Below, piece after piece: positions 9,195 to 16,719 of a DNA stretch of 64,000 bases. The position numbers and the translations under genes are program-made. How positions within the stretch are numbered: position 1 is the first letter of the stretch; every line of letters begins with the position of its first letter. Under the pieces are notes generated by a model that was given only the letters and a program-made list of their open reading frames with translations, did no database searches and was not told the origin of the DNA. The stretch is taken from positions 499 through 64,498 of the forward strand of contig DEAM01000020.1 of the NCBI GenBank assembly GCA_002347035.1. The letters are read 5' to 3'. The DNA comes from Gemmatimonadales bacterium UBA2982 (GTDB taxonomy: Bacteria > Gemmatimonadota > Gemmatimonadetes > Longimicrobiales > Gaopeijiaceae).

Positions 9195-9569
9195 TCAGAT
9201 CGTGGTCTCGTTCGTCTCCCCGGTGACCGGAGTCACCGCTTGCTCGTCCTTCTCCCCGGTCCTGATCCGGTACACCCCTTCGATTGGGAATACGAAGACT
9301 TTTCCGTCACCCACCTCTCCCGTACGCGCACTACTTAGAATTGCGTTGACGGTAACGTCGACAAAGGAATCGGAGACCCCGATATCAAGCATAATCTTAT
9401 CGGTGAGCTCCATCTTAACAGTCGTCCCTCGGTACGTTTCAACGCCCTCGGTCTCACCACCGTGTCCTTGGACCCGGTTCACTGTGACTCCCTCAACATC
9501 GGCCTGATACAATGCTTTCAGGACGTCGCTGAGCTTTTCCGGTCGAATGATCGCCTTGACCAGTTTCAT
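9195..9569 (-). CDS. P-II family nitrogen regulator, variant T-loop (124 aa)
   Basis: Trimeric cytoplasmic PII signal protein that senses ATP/ADP and 2-oxoglutarate and gates the AmtB-type channel. The fold is complete: MKLVKAIIRPEKL start, Lys58, and the GEVGDGKVFVFPIEGVYRIRTGE block (residues about 84-106) for nucleotide binding. The T-loop is unusual. The common GRQKGHTELYRGAEY is replaced by GGETEGVETYRGTTV, so the uridylylation site Tyr51 is Val and the Mg/2-oxoglutarate ligand Gln39 is Glu; Tyr46 remains. A short tail (VTPVTGETNETTI) follows the usual end. It sits 92 bp downstream of amt, the standard amt-glnK pairing, although the order is reversed from glnK-amtB. Confidence 0.92.
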   Translation of the reverse strand: MKLVKAIIRPEKLSDVLKALYQADVEGVTVNRVQGHGGETEGVETYRGTTVKMELTDKIMLDIGVSDSFVDVTVNAILSSARTGEVGDGKVFVFPIEGVYRIRTGEKDEQAVTPVTGETNETTI

Positions 9570-9661
9570 GATATTACCTCGCTTTATATCTGAGATTTTC
9601 GAGCTTGCTAGTCCTAAGGTTCGGACCCCGAAGAGGTCGCGGTGCCCGAACTCCTATGGCT

Positions 9662-10993
9662 TTAATCATCCTCGAGGATCAGAACCGCTCCATCACCCGT
9701 TGCGTACCCTTCTTCGCCGTGCGCAATGACGTCCATTCCGCGTAACTCGAGATCGGCCGCAGGCCTTAACCCACCTGAGATAGCTCCAATCACTTTAAGG
9801 ATCACGACGGTTGCGATGACGCTATAGACTAAGACCCCAATAATCGCGATAACCTGTGTGACGACCTGCCCAGGATTGCCTTCGAGAAGGCCAGCCGTAC
9901 CGCCAACTGCCTCAGCCGCAAAAACACCTGTAAGAACTGCTCCCACAGCACCGCCGATTCCATGGGCACCGAAGACATCGAGAGAATCGTCAAGGCTAGA
10001 GCGGGTCCGCCACTTAATGAAGTAGTAGCTAGGGAACGCAGCTAACGCCCCGATCGCGATAGCACCCATAGGTGTCACGAAGCCAGAGGCTGGAGTAATG
10101 GCCACGAGCCCAACGACAATCGCTGTAGCCAGCCCAACAGCCGTCATCTCGCCTGTTGTGAAGTGATCTAGGAACGCCCATACGACCACGGTGGCACCCG
10201 GAGCAAACATTGTCGTTACAGCGCCCGTCGCTCCAAGGCCATCGGCCGCTAACGCGCTACCGCCGTTAAATCCGAACCAGCCGAACCACAGCAGCCCAGC
10301 GCCCAAAAGTACGAAGGGCACGTTATGCGGAAGCATGGCCCTCACCCCGTAGTCCTGCCGTGGTCCGAGCACGATTGCTGCAGCAAGCGCCGCTGCACCA
10401 GCGTTAACATGTACCACGGTCCCACCTGCAAAATCCAACGCGCCCATGCCACCTAACCATCCGCCGCTCCATACCCAATGGACGACTGGCGCATAAACCA
10501 CAAGTCCCCAGATCGCGATAAAAGCGATGTAGGCCCCGAACTTCATCCGGCCAACCAACGCTCCAGAAATGAGTGCCGCCGTGATGATTGCAAACGTGCC
10601 CTGAAACCCCATGAACAGGATATGCGGTATTGAGCCGCTGGCTTCCATACCTACACCGCTCAGAAACATCATCGAGAGGTCCCCGACGAACGCTCCATCC
10701 CCACCGAAGGCGAGCGAATAGCCCGCCACGGCCCAAAGAACACCCGCTACCCCAAACGCGACGAAACTCATCATCATCGTGTTAAGAACGTTCTTGGATG
10801 GAACGAGTCCTCCATAAAAGAACGCGAGGCCCGCAGTCATCAACAGGACTAGCGCGGTGGACGTCAGCATCCACGCGGTATCTCCAGAATCAATTGCGTC
10901 CTGTGCCTCAACTAGCTCTGGAGCTAGTAGTAGCACTAGACCAGGCAGGACAAGTCGGGCCGCCCATCCGGCCAGCTTTCCAGTCTTAATCAT
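9662..10993 (-). CDS. amt: Ammonium transporter Amt (443 aa)
   Basis: Inner-membrane trimeric ammonium channel. An N-terminal signal-like helix (ending VEAQDAIDSGDTAWML) is followed by 11 predicted membrane helices. Family motifs: FYGGLVPSKNVLNTMMMSF, the twin pore histidines in VVHVNAGAAALAAA and GAHGIGGAVGAVLTG, and the Amt tail LRPAADLELRGMDVIAHGEEGY that contacts PII. GGAGGAG lies just before the ATG. A sigma-54-type promoter about 100 bp upstream and two copies of an inverted-repeat site further upstream suggest nitrogen-starvation control by the NifA-like activator encoded next door. Confidence 0.96.
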   Translation of the reverse strand: MIKTGKLAGWAARLVLPGLVLLLAPELVEAQDAIDSGDTAWMLTSTALVLLMTAGLAFFYGGLVPSKNVLNTMMMSFVAFGVAGVLWAVAGYSLAFGGDGAFVGDLSMMFLSGVGMEASGSIPHILFMGFQGTFAIITAALISGALVGRMKFGAYIAFIAIWGLVVYAPVVHWVWSGGWLGGMGALDFAGGTVVHVNAGAAALAAAIVLGPRQDYGVRAMLPHNVPFVLLGAGLLWFGWFGFNGGSALAADGLGATGAVTTMFAPGATVVVWAFLDHFTTGEMTAVGLATAIVVGLVAITPASGFVTPMGAIAIGALAAFPSYYFIKWRTRSSLDDSLDVFGAHGIGGAVGAVLTGVFAAEAVGGTAGLLEGNPGQVVTQVIAIIGVLVYSVIATVVILKVIGAISGGLRPAADLELRGMDVIAHGEEGYATGDGAVLILEDD

Positions 10994-11094
10994 CTCTCCT
11001 CCCTTCGCCTTCGAACGATGGACTACTCGATCTCAGGTTGAGTGAATAGGGGCAACTGCCATCAGCATACAGTCGCCTGACGCCTCACTCTATT

Positions 11095-11110
11095 TGCAAG
11101 CAGCGTACCA
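11095..11110 (-). promoter_or_regulatory. Sigma-54 promoter (-24/-12) of amt
   Basis: On the minus strand this reads TGGTACGCTGCTTGCA. The consensus is TGGCAC-R-N4-TTGCW, so 11 of 12 defined positions fit, with exact spacing between GG and GC. It lies about 100 bp before the amt start and downstream of the proposed activator sites, next to a gene for a sigma-54-dependent activator. Confidence 0.85.
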
Positions 11111-11209
11111 TTTTTATCAATATCAGAATCCACCTTCATATATCGCAGTAAACCATTGGAAACAAATGAGTTGTATGGTTAGGGTACTGCCCCCAAAACG
11201 AGACCATGG

Positions 11210-11224
11210 TACGACAAAATTGTA
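11210..11224 (-). promoter_or_regulatory. Candidate activator site 1 (upstream of amt)
   Basis: TACGACAAAATTGTA with an imperfect dyad core ACA-N4-TGT. The identical 15 bp, in opposite orientation, lies upstream of the activator gene at 12912-12926. It is about 100 bp upstream of the -24 element, a normal distance for an upstream activating sequence. Confidence 0.65.
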
Positions 11225-11240
11225 ATACACCCTACTTAAT

Positions 11241-11256
11241 CCTACAAAACTGTAGG
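11241..11256 (-). promoter_or_regulatory. Candidate activator site 2 (upstream of amt)
   Basis: CCTACAAAACTGTAGG, a 6-bp perfect inverted repeat around AAAC with the same ACA-N4-TGT core as sites 1 and 3. The cores of sites 1 and 2 start 30 bp apart, close to three helical turns. It could instead be a weak hairpin after the activator gene, but no T-run follows. Confidence 0.55.
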
Positions 11257-11274
11257 CTTTCGGCGATCAGGCAG

Positions 11275-12834
11275 TTAGTTCTCCCAAGAGGGACGGGAAG
11301 ACGCACGGTAGTTTGCTGGATCAATCCCGTGCTTTCGGAGTTTGTACCCCACAACCCTAGAGGTCGTTTGTAGCAGTCGGGCGACTTCGGCTTGGTTTCC
11401 TCTCGCTGACTTAAGGCTATCCAGTAATAAATCTCGCTCATAGTTCCCCACTGCGGCCTCTAGTGAGGTTTCTGGAAGGGTGTCAGACACCTGAGCAGTC
11501 TGAAGGGTCGGCGGAAGGTCATGTCCATGAATCACGCTACCTTGGCAAACCAGTACAGCACGCTCGATACAATTCTCAAGTTCCCTGACGTTACCAGGCC
11601 AGTGATACGCCATCAGCATGTCGATAGCCGGGGTAGAGATACGGCGAACGCTCTTTCCCAAAACCGTTGCATATTTTTCAGCGAAATGGTCCGCCAAGAG
11701 AAGGATGTCTGGCTTTCGATCACGTAGTGCCGGCATAAAGAGGCTAAAGACATTTAGTCGATAGTAGAGGTCTTCGCGGAAGGCACCCTGGCGCATTGCA
11801 CTTTCTAGATCCCGATTTGTTGCAGTAATCAACCGAACATCAACTCGGATCGGCTGGACCCCTCCGAGCCGCTCAAACTCCTTCTCCTGGAGCGCCCGCA
11901 GAACTTTCACTTGGGTAGACGGGGACAACTCACCAATCTCGTCAAGGAAAAGTGTTCCTCCGTCAGCAAGTTCAAAACGGCCCTTCTTCTGTTCACGTGC
12001 GTCCGTGAAAGCTCCTGGCTCGTAACCGAAGAGTTCAGATTCGATCAGGGTATCAGGAAGCGCTCCGCAGTTTACTTTGACAAACGCACTCTCCGAGCGC
12101 GCGGAGTTATAGTGAATCGCATGCGCAACCATCTCCTTTCCAGTACCGGACTCTCCTCTAATCATCACTGTTGTCGGGCTACCTGCCACCTGGGCAATCT
12201 GCTGATAGACGTCACGCATCTGCCTAGAATTCCCAATAATATTGCGGAACTCATAGCGCTCCCGAAGCTCCTGACGAAGCTGGTCATTTTCCGTAAGTAG
12301 CCGTTCTCGCTCCGTCTCTACCAGATTATCGACACGGACAGCTTGTCCAATCATTGAAGCAACAACGCCCAGAAACTCAACCTCAGGTCTGAATTTTTGA
12401 TCCTCATCATATGGGAGTGTTACTCCGAGACTTCCTTCCGTTTTTCCGTCTACCGGAACCGGCACACACACGAAGCTTAGCTCGGGGCGGCCGCTTTGCT
12501 TCCATACTTCAGTCTTGTCCAGAAATAGCGGCTCTTGGCTCACCTGAGGAACAATAATGTGTCGCCCGCTTTCTACGACCCTACCCGTTATCCCTTCACC
12601 CACTTTGTACTTTGCGCGACGCTGCACCTGCCATGTCATTCCTGTGGCCGCTTCGATGTTTAGGTCACCTGTATCACGATCTCGCAGAGTTATCGTGCCA
12701 CTGATTGTCCCGTGTTCCTCCTCCAGGAGCTCGAGCACACGCATGAGCGCGCTCCTAAGGTCAAGCGGAGTGTTTAGGGTCTCAGTAACCTCTGCCAACG
12801 TAGAAAGCTTTTGGCGGGGAAGAGCTAAGCTCAT
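11275..12834 (-). CDS. NifA-like sigma-54-dependent activator, GAF-AAA-Fis (519 aa)
   Basis: Bacterial enhancer-binding protein. Residues about 10-170 form a GAF sensor (GVGEGITGRVVESG-type core), 175-200 a charged coiled linker, 200-440 the AAA+ domain with Walker A GESGTGKE (227-234), Walker B GGTLFLDEIGE (about 292-302) and the arginine/sensor region TNRDLE...FREDLYYRLNVF, and the last 45 residues a Fis-type HTH (GNQAEVARLLQTTSRVVGYKLRKHGI). This order matches NifA and VnfA. The sigma-54 contact loop is GAFTDA (274-279) instead of GAFTGA. Its place upstream of amt-PII, with shared sites before both transcription units, points to control of nitrogen assimilation and of itself. No nitrogenase genes are present in the window. 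Confidence 0.93.
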   Translation of the reverse strand: MSLALPRQKLSTLAEVTETLNTPLDLRSALMRVLELLEEEHGTISGTITLRDRDTGDLNIEAATGMTWQVQRRAKYKVGEGITGRVVESGRHIIVPQVSQEPLFLDKTEVWKQSGRPELSFVCVPVPVDGKTEGSLGVTLPYDEDQKFRPEVEFLGVVASMIGQAVRVDNLVETERERLLTENDQLRQELRERYEFRNIIGNSRQMRDVYQQIAQVAGSPTTVMIRGESGTGKEMVAHAIHYNSARSESAFVKVNCGALPDTLIESELFGYEPGAFTDAREQKKGRFELADGGTLFLDEIGELSPSTQVKVLRALQEKEFERLGGVQPIRVDVRLITATNRDLESAMRQGAFREDLYYRLNVFSLFMPALRDRKPDILLLADHFAEKYATVLGKSVRRISTPAIDMLMAYHWPGNVRELENCIERAVLVCQGSVIHGHDLPPTLQTAQVSDTLPETSLEAAVGNYERDLLLDSLKSARGNQAEVARLLQTTSRVVGYKLRKHGIDPANYRASSRPSWEN

Positions 12835-12911
12835 TATTTTCTTCGAGGAGAAGAGTTTTTGGCTGCCACTAAACCAATAGCGACATTTTCGAATGATCTA
12901 GGCCATATTCC

Positions 12912-12926
12912 TACAATTTTGTCGTA
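12912..12926 (+). promoter_or_regulatory. Candidate activator site 3 (before activator gene)
   Basis: TACAATTTTGTCGTA is the exact reverse complement of site 1 at 11210-11224. It lies 78-92 bp upstream of the activator's start codon, as expected for an autoregulatory site. I found no convincing -24/-12 element between it and the gene. Confidence 0.65.
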
Positions 12927-13054
12927 ATAGGGCAGAAATGCCAGGGCTCACATAACATTCATAGTGGTTCGCCTAGACAACAAGAGACCCTCCAAGCCGG
13001 CTGAATGTTGCGTAGAGAGAACTTGAGCCAGGGCTTCTCTCCCTAGCGTAAAGC

Positions 13055-14140
13055 CTAGTTGACGAGCGGGGTTACGTTGACCGTAACCTGTTCATCCGTA
13101 TAGATGGCACCATCATCAGCACGCGCCTGCAGGACGTACGTCCCAGGTTCATCAAACGTGACTTCCACGACCCAAAGATCATCCTCAGGAATTGGAGGTG
13201 CGCTCCAAAAAGGAGCCCAGGGGGAGTTCATAAATGCACGAGTATCTTCCCACGGCTTGACTTGAATTGGGTAAAATGAGGCATTCGCCTCACCTCGATA
13301 TACAAACCAAGAGAAATGAAGCCCGACCGTTTTCCCTACCGTCACTCGTCCCGGCTCATTTAGAGCGCGGATAAGTGCCCGCATCTCAGCGGTGACCTCT
13401 TCTTCCTCTTCTTCCTCTTCTTCCTCTTCTTCTTCCTCTTCAAGATCCCCGCGTTCCCGAGCCTGCTCACGTGCACGAGCCCGACGCTGAGAAAACGTCA
13501 TCGGTAGACCATCATCTGTGACTTTGGCCACGAGTTGCACTGGTTGTCCCACACGTGCCGCGATCACCCGCTCCATCCCAAGTTCAATAGTCGGACTCAC
13601 ATTAGCCCGAGTCTCAGGATCACTCCGGCCCGCGCCCAGGGCGCCAGTCTCTGATGCAATAACCATATTATCGACCAAGAGATCTTGTCGGAGCGTTGCA
13701 TATGCTCTCTTTGTTTCACCCTGCGTCGTGAGTGTCCAAACCAGCTCGCCTTCGAAGTCTGCTGGCACCGGAACTCTGAATGTGAACCGGTTCCGGCGCG
13801 GCAGAAAATGTGTAGGCTGGCCGCGGTCAGCTTGGTCAGGGTCGTAGGCGTCCAACTCAAGGTCGTCGAGCCCGCCAGCCTCTGTCCGCGCAAAGTAATT
13901 ATCCGGCCCGACCAAAACATCGATCTCTTCGAGCCAGTTCTGGTTCATATAGCCGAACAGAAGGTTATATGAGCCGTCCTCATTGATCTCAAAACCTTCG
14001 TACGCAGGGGCGACGGTTTGGCCTTTCGTATACGAAAGCTGAGCTTCGGCATTCGCTAACGGCGTGAGCATTACCAAAAACAACAGCAGGCAGCTAAGGG
14101 GACTCGCCCCTACCGCGAGCACTTTGACCATCTGATTCAT
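13055..14140 (-). CDS. Secreted protein of unknown function with poly-Glu tract, partner of cytochrome/copper protein (361 aa)
   Basis: Not a family I can name. A signal peptide ending ANAEAQ is followed by a beta-rich domain with VGPDNYF, RGQPTHFLPRRNRF and LVWTLTTQGETKRAYA, and a C-terminal Ig/PKD-like part (WVVEVTFDEPGTYVLQARADDGA). A run of 15 Glu separates the halves. A clear paralogue at 35151-36155 shares these blocks in the same order (VGPDNYF, GQPTHFFPRRNPF, LVWTLTANGKTQRVYA, VSFDEPGDYVLRAVAGDGA) but lacks the Glu run. In both places the gene directly follows a cytochrome c/copper-protein gene, so the two products probably act together outside the cytoplasm. Confidence 0.8.
   Translation of the reverse strand: MNQMVKVLAVGASPLSCLLLFLVMLTPLANAEAQLSYTKGQTVAPAYEGFEINEDGSYNLLFGYMNQNWLEEIDVLVGPDNYFARTEAGGLDDLELDAYDPDQADRGQPTHFLPRRNRFTFRVPVPADFEGELVWTLTTQGETKRAYATLRQDLLVDNMVIASETGALGAGRSDPETRANVSPTIELGMERVIAARVGQPVQLVAKVTDDGLPMTFSQRRARAREQARERGDLEEEEEEEEEEEEEEEVTAEMRALIRALNEPGRVTVGKTVGLHFSWFVYRGEANASFYPIQVKPWEDTRAFMNSPWAPFWSAPPIPEDDLWVVEVTFDEPGTYVLQARADDGAIYTDEQVTVNVTPLVN
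13397..13441 (-). repeat. GAA/GAG microsatellite coding 15 Glu
   Basis: Fifteen consecutive GAA or GAG codons, largely in the repeating pattern GAG-GAA-GAA, inside the secreted partner protein. The surrounding coding frame is intact. Such tracts can change length by slippage in steps of whole codons. Confidence 0.95.
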
Positions 14141-14182
14141 CTGCCTTCCTTACCGTGCTTCTATCAGGTCACTGGTAGCTGG

Positions 14183-15661
14183 TCAATCTCCCGGCGGCTG
14201 ATCGCCATCCTCAACTACGGGCGATGGCACATCAAGCGTGTGCAGGCAGAGCGGACATCCGATCACGTGATCATTCTTGGTCAAGCCAAAACGTTCAACT
14301 CGTTCATTCATCTCCGCCAGGAACTCCTCGTCGCTCATGCTGACCTGCATGCCTAGGTCGATGAACATGTTGGACACAGAGCGATTCCCCGATCCCGACC
14401 AATTCCGCGGGTCCGGGACATTCAAGTTCGTCTCCGTATTGTTCATGTAGCCGGTGATGTGAAGGATCGTTCCCTTCGGGAGAAGCGGCTGGTATCCGTC
14501 TTCAAATGGATAGCCACGGACCCAGTTATGGTCGTAGCCCACGCAGCTAATCGTCTCAACATTGAATCCCCAGATGGCCTCCAGACACATCCGCTCGCCT
14601 GGCGCGTGCAGGTGAGGCTCGAAGGTCACGAGCTTCGTGTGTTGTTCCAGCACCTCATAGGCGTGTAACTCTTGGCCATTCCGCTGTGCCTGAATATCAA
14701 TATCCATCCCGTTACCGAGAACGACACGTGCCGGCGGGTATTGCCGCTCATAGCCTTCGGGGTGGAAGCGGAATCCAATTAGAAGCCTTCCACGTGTGTC
14801 TCGACCACTTGAGTGCAGGTGCACCGAGTTGGTCACAAACGTGGAGTTCGCATGCAGAAGCCTGCCACCCTCTGGGTCGAAGATGTCGGGGTTCCTGCCT
14901 ACTTCGTGCACAGGCCAACCAGTCGACTCGCCGCCGCCAAAAGCGCTGAGCGTTGGGTCTTCGCCTTCATCAAGTACCCGAGTGCTCCAAATCATGTGGT
15001 GGAAGATGTATCGACCACCCACCGTCTCACGCCCCGTATCTGTCGGATCGATATCGTTTACCTCTCTGATCTCAACCGACTTCACGTACCGATCTTCGTC
15101 GAGCGGAATTGGTACACTCGCGATTTCACCCCACCAATCCGGAGCTCCTGCCTCCATAAAAATTTCTTCCGTCTCCACAATTAGATCTGGCTCACCAGCT
15201 TGCCATGAATTGGTACGGTCCTTCCATTCGATCGGCTCAGGTAGATGAGCTGGATCACCTTCTGGCATCCCATTGTCTACCCAGGCTGCGACCGCAGCGA
15301 TCTCCCAGTCACTTAGGGACGGATCATCCTTAAAGTGCTGGATCCCAATGTCTTTCTCGACATACCACGGCGGCATCGCTCCAGCTCTGTCACGAATGCC
15401 CGTGCGGTGCTTGATCCGAGAAGCGTAGCGGCGCACTTGCTCGTACGTCTGAAGGGCCATCGGAGCGACGCCTGTCGCGTTGTGGCAATTCTGGCAGCTC
15501 CGCTGAAGGATCGGGGCGATTTCCCGGCTGTACGTGACGTCTGAAAGCGCAACTTCCTCCTGGGCCTCAGCACTATGGGCAAATACGAGCCCAAGCGCGG
15601 CCAGTGTGAAACAGGCACTTCCTATACTGATGCCCCAACCGGTTGTCGATCTAAGCGTCAT
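14183..15661 (-). CDS. Exported cytochrome c fused to predicted PHM/DBM-like copper monooxygenase (492 aa)
   Basis: After a signal peptide (to about residue 34) comes a c-type heme domain, CQNCH at 56-60, then a long C-terminal region with copper-ligand-like motifs: FHHM (His221-222), VHLHSSG (His281/283), EPHLHAPGERM (His350, His352) and NMFIDLGM (Met432). Order and spacing match the two copper sites of peptidylglycine monooxygenase (rat His107/108/172 and His242/244, Met314). A CPLC motif lies near the C-terminus. The start is the ATG at 15661 with GAAGGAG 6 nt upstream; the longer frame opens with TTG. A paralogue lies at 36155-37717. A periplasmic oxidoreductase fed by heme c is inferred; the substrate is unknown. 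Confidence 0.8.
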   Translation of the reverse strand: MTLRSTTGWGISIGSACFTLAALGLVFAHSAEAQEEVALSDVTYSREIAPILQRSCQNCHNATGVAPMALQTYEQVRRYASRIKHRTGIRDRAGAMPPWYVEKDIGIQHFKDDPSLSDWEIAAVAAWVDNGMPEGDPAHLPEPIEWKDRTNSWQAGEPDLIVETEEIFMEAGAPDWWGEIASVPIPLDEDRYVKSVEIREVNDIDPTDTGRETVGGRYIFHHMIWSTRVLDEGEDPTLSAFGGGESTGWPVHEVGRNPDIFDPEGGRLLHANSTFVTNSVHLHSSGRDTRGRLLIGFRFHPEGYERQYPPARVVLGNGMDIDIQAQRNGQELHAYEVLEQHTKLVTFEPHLHAPGERMCLEAIWGFNVETISCVGYDHNWVRGYPFEDGYQPLLPKGTILHITGYMNNTETNLNVPDPRNWSGSGNRSVSNMFIDLGMQVSMSDEEFLAEMNERVERFGLTKNDHVIGCPLCLHTLDVPSPVVEDGDQPPGD

Positions 15662-16044
15662 TTGGCGCTCCTTCAATGGAACTCACCAGAAGCCTGGAGG
15701 GGCCCAGGAACACAAGAACCCCTATAAGAAGTCAAAGTAATGCAGGGATGCAGATTCTACCACTCAGTCGTGTAGTGACTCACAGGTCAAGGTGAACTCA
15801 ACCCTCCCTTATGGAGGTGCCCGTGCAACGCTTCCGCAAGAGCTGCGTTGGAGGTGGATCGAGCTGATGTGCCCTAGCCTCTCTAAACTTCTGTGACCCG
15901 AATGCTGAGTAGCCCCGGCGAGGATTCCTAATCCTCCAGCGAAGCCCTGAAGATCTTTAAGGGCCTACTAGACTTATATTACTCCGAGTCTGCGAACCCC
16001 CACTGGGCTCCAGAAAAGCAGAAGGAATTTACAGAGAGGACCTG
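15662..16044. other. Intergenic region between divergent genes
   Basis: No convincing gene. It must hold the divergent promoters of the cytochrome/copper gene (minus) and the cupin gene (plus). A 7-bp hairpin GAGGATT-CCT-AATCCTC occurs at 15920-15936 without a T-run. GAGAGGA before 16045 is the cupin ribosome binding site. Confidence 0.6.
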
Positions 16045-16494
16045 ATGAAGCAGAGCACTGTGTACATCGTGTCAGGCACCGCCGCGACAATCGCCTGTGC
16101 AGCATCATTCGGTGCGGGATTGATCGCACAGCAGTCTTTGGAGGGCGGACTCTTTGAAAGCAGGCCGGGGGGGACGCAGGTAGAGGTGCTCTTTGACGGT
16201 GGTAGTCGGGGGGTGGGCGTTGATGTCGGTGTGATCACCTTTCCACCCGGCAACAATTCTGGTGATCATGAGCACCCCCAGACCGAAATTTTCTACGTAT
16301 TAGATGGGGCTCTAGAGCATGTCGTGAACGGAGAGAGCATAATCCTAGAACCGGGCATGCTAGGTCACGTCCAGCCTCCGGATCTCGTCAATCACATTAC
16401 GGCACCGAATGGTTCCCCCACTCGGGCAGTTGTGATTTGGTCACCCTCAGGCGGGGCAGAGCGCATAGCATCCCGCTGGAATCGGTTGAGGTAA
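16045..16494 (+). CDS. Exported or membrane-anchored cupin protein (149 aa)
   Basis: Single-domain cupin. An N-terminal hydrophobic segment (residues about 5-28, IVSGTAATIACAASFGAGL) serves as signal or anchor. The cupin motifs follow: PPGNNSGDHEHPQTEIFYVLDG, with His, His, and Glu as probable metal ligands, and the second motif with PGMLGHVQPPDLVNH. GAGAGGA precedes the ATG. Cupins of this kind are sugar or small-molecule binding proteins, isomerases or dioxygenases; nothing here tells which. It stands alone on the plus strand, ahead of the S9 peptidase. Confidence 0.85.
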   Translation: MKQSTVYIVSGTAATIACAASFGAGLIAQQSLEGGLFESRPGGTQVEVLFDGGSRGVGVDVGVITFPPGNNSGDHEHPQTEIFYVLDGALEHVVNGESIILEPGMLGHVQPPDLVNHITAPNGSPTRAVVIWSPSGGAERIASRWNRLR

Positions 16495-16719
16495 CCCCTT
16501 ATTAATAAGAAGTACTCAGGTAGGGCTAAGGGCAGTTCTCACTGACGATTCTATCGACCCGAACGAACTCACGATCAGGGTAACTTGCGAATCCTGAGTT
16601 GCGGTACCGAATGAAGAAAGTCAGCATAAGAGCCAGCACTACCGGACTTGGTGCACGATGGTTGGAAAGAACTCTTTTCTCACCATACGTCTACACACCC
16701 GCCAGTTGGAGTTCACCTA

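Noticed and set aside
11241..11256. Dyad read as the terminator of the activator gene
   Set aside because: Stem of only 6 bp and no T-run on the minus strand; its core matches the other two dyads of the region, so a binding site is the better reading.
13397..13441. CRISPR or tandem-repeat array
   Set aside because: The repeat is a codon microsatellite of 3-9 bp period in an intact reading frame; no spacer structure exists here or elsewhere in the window.
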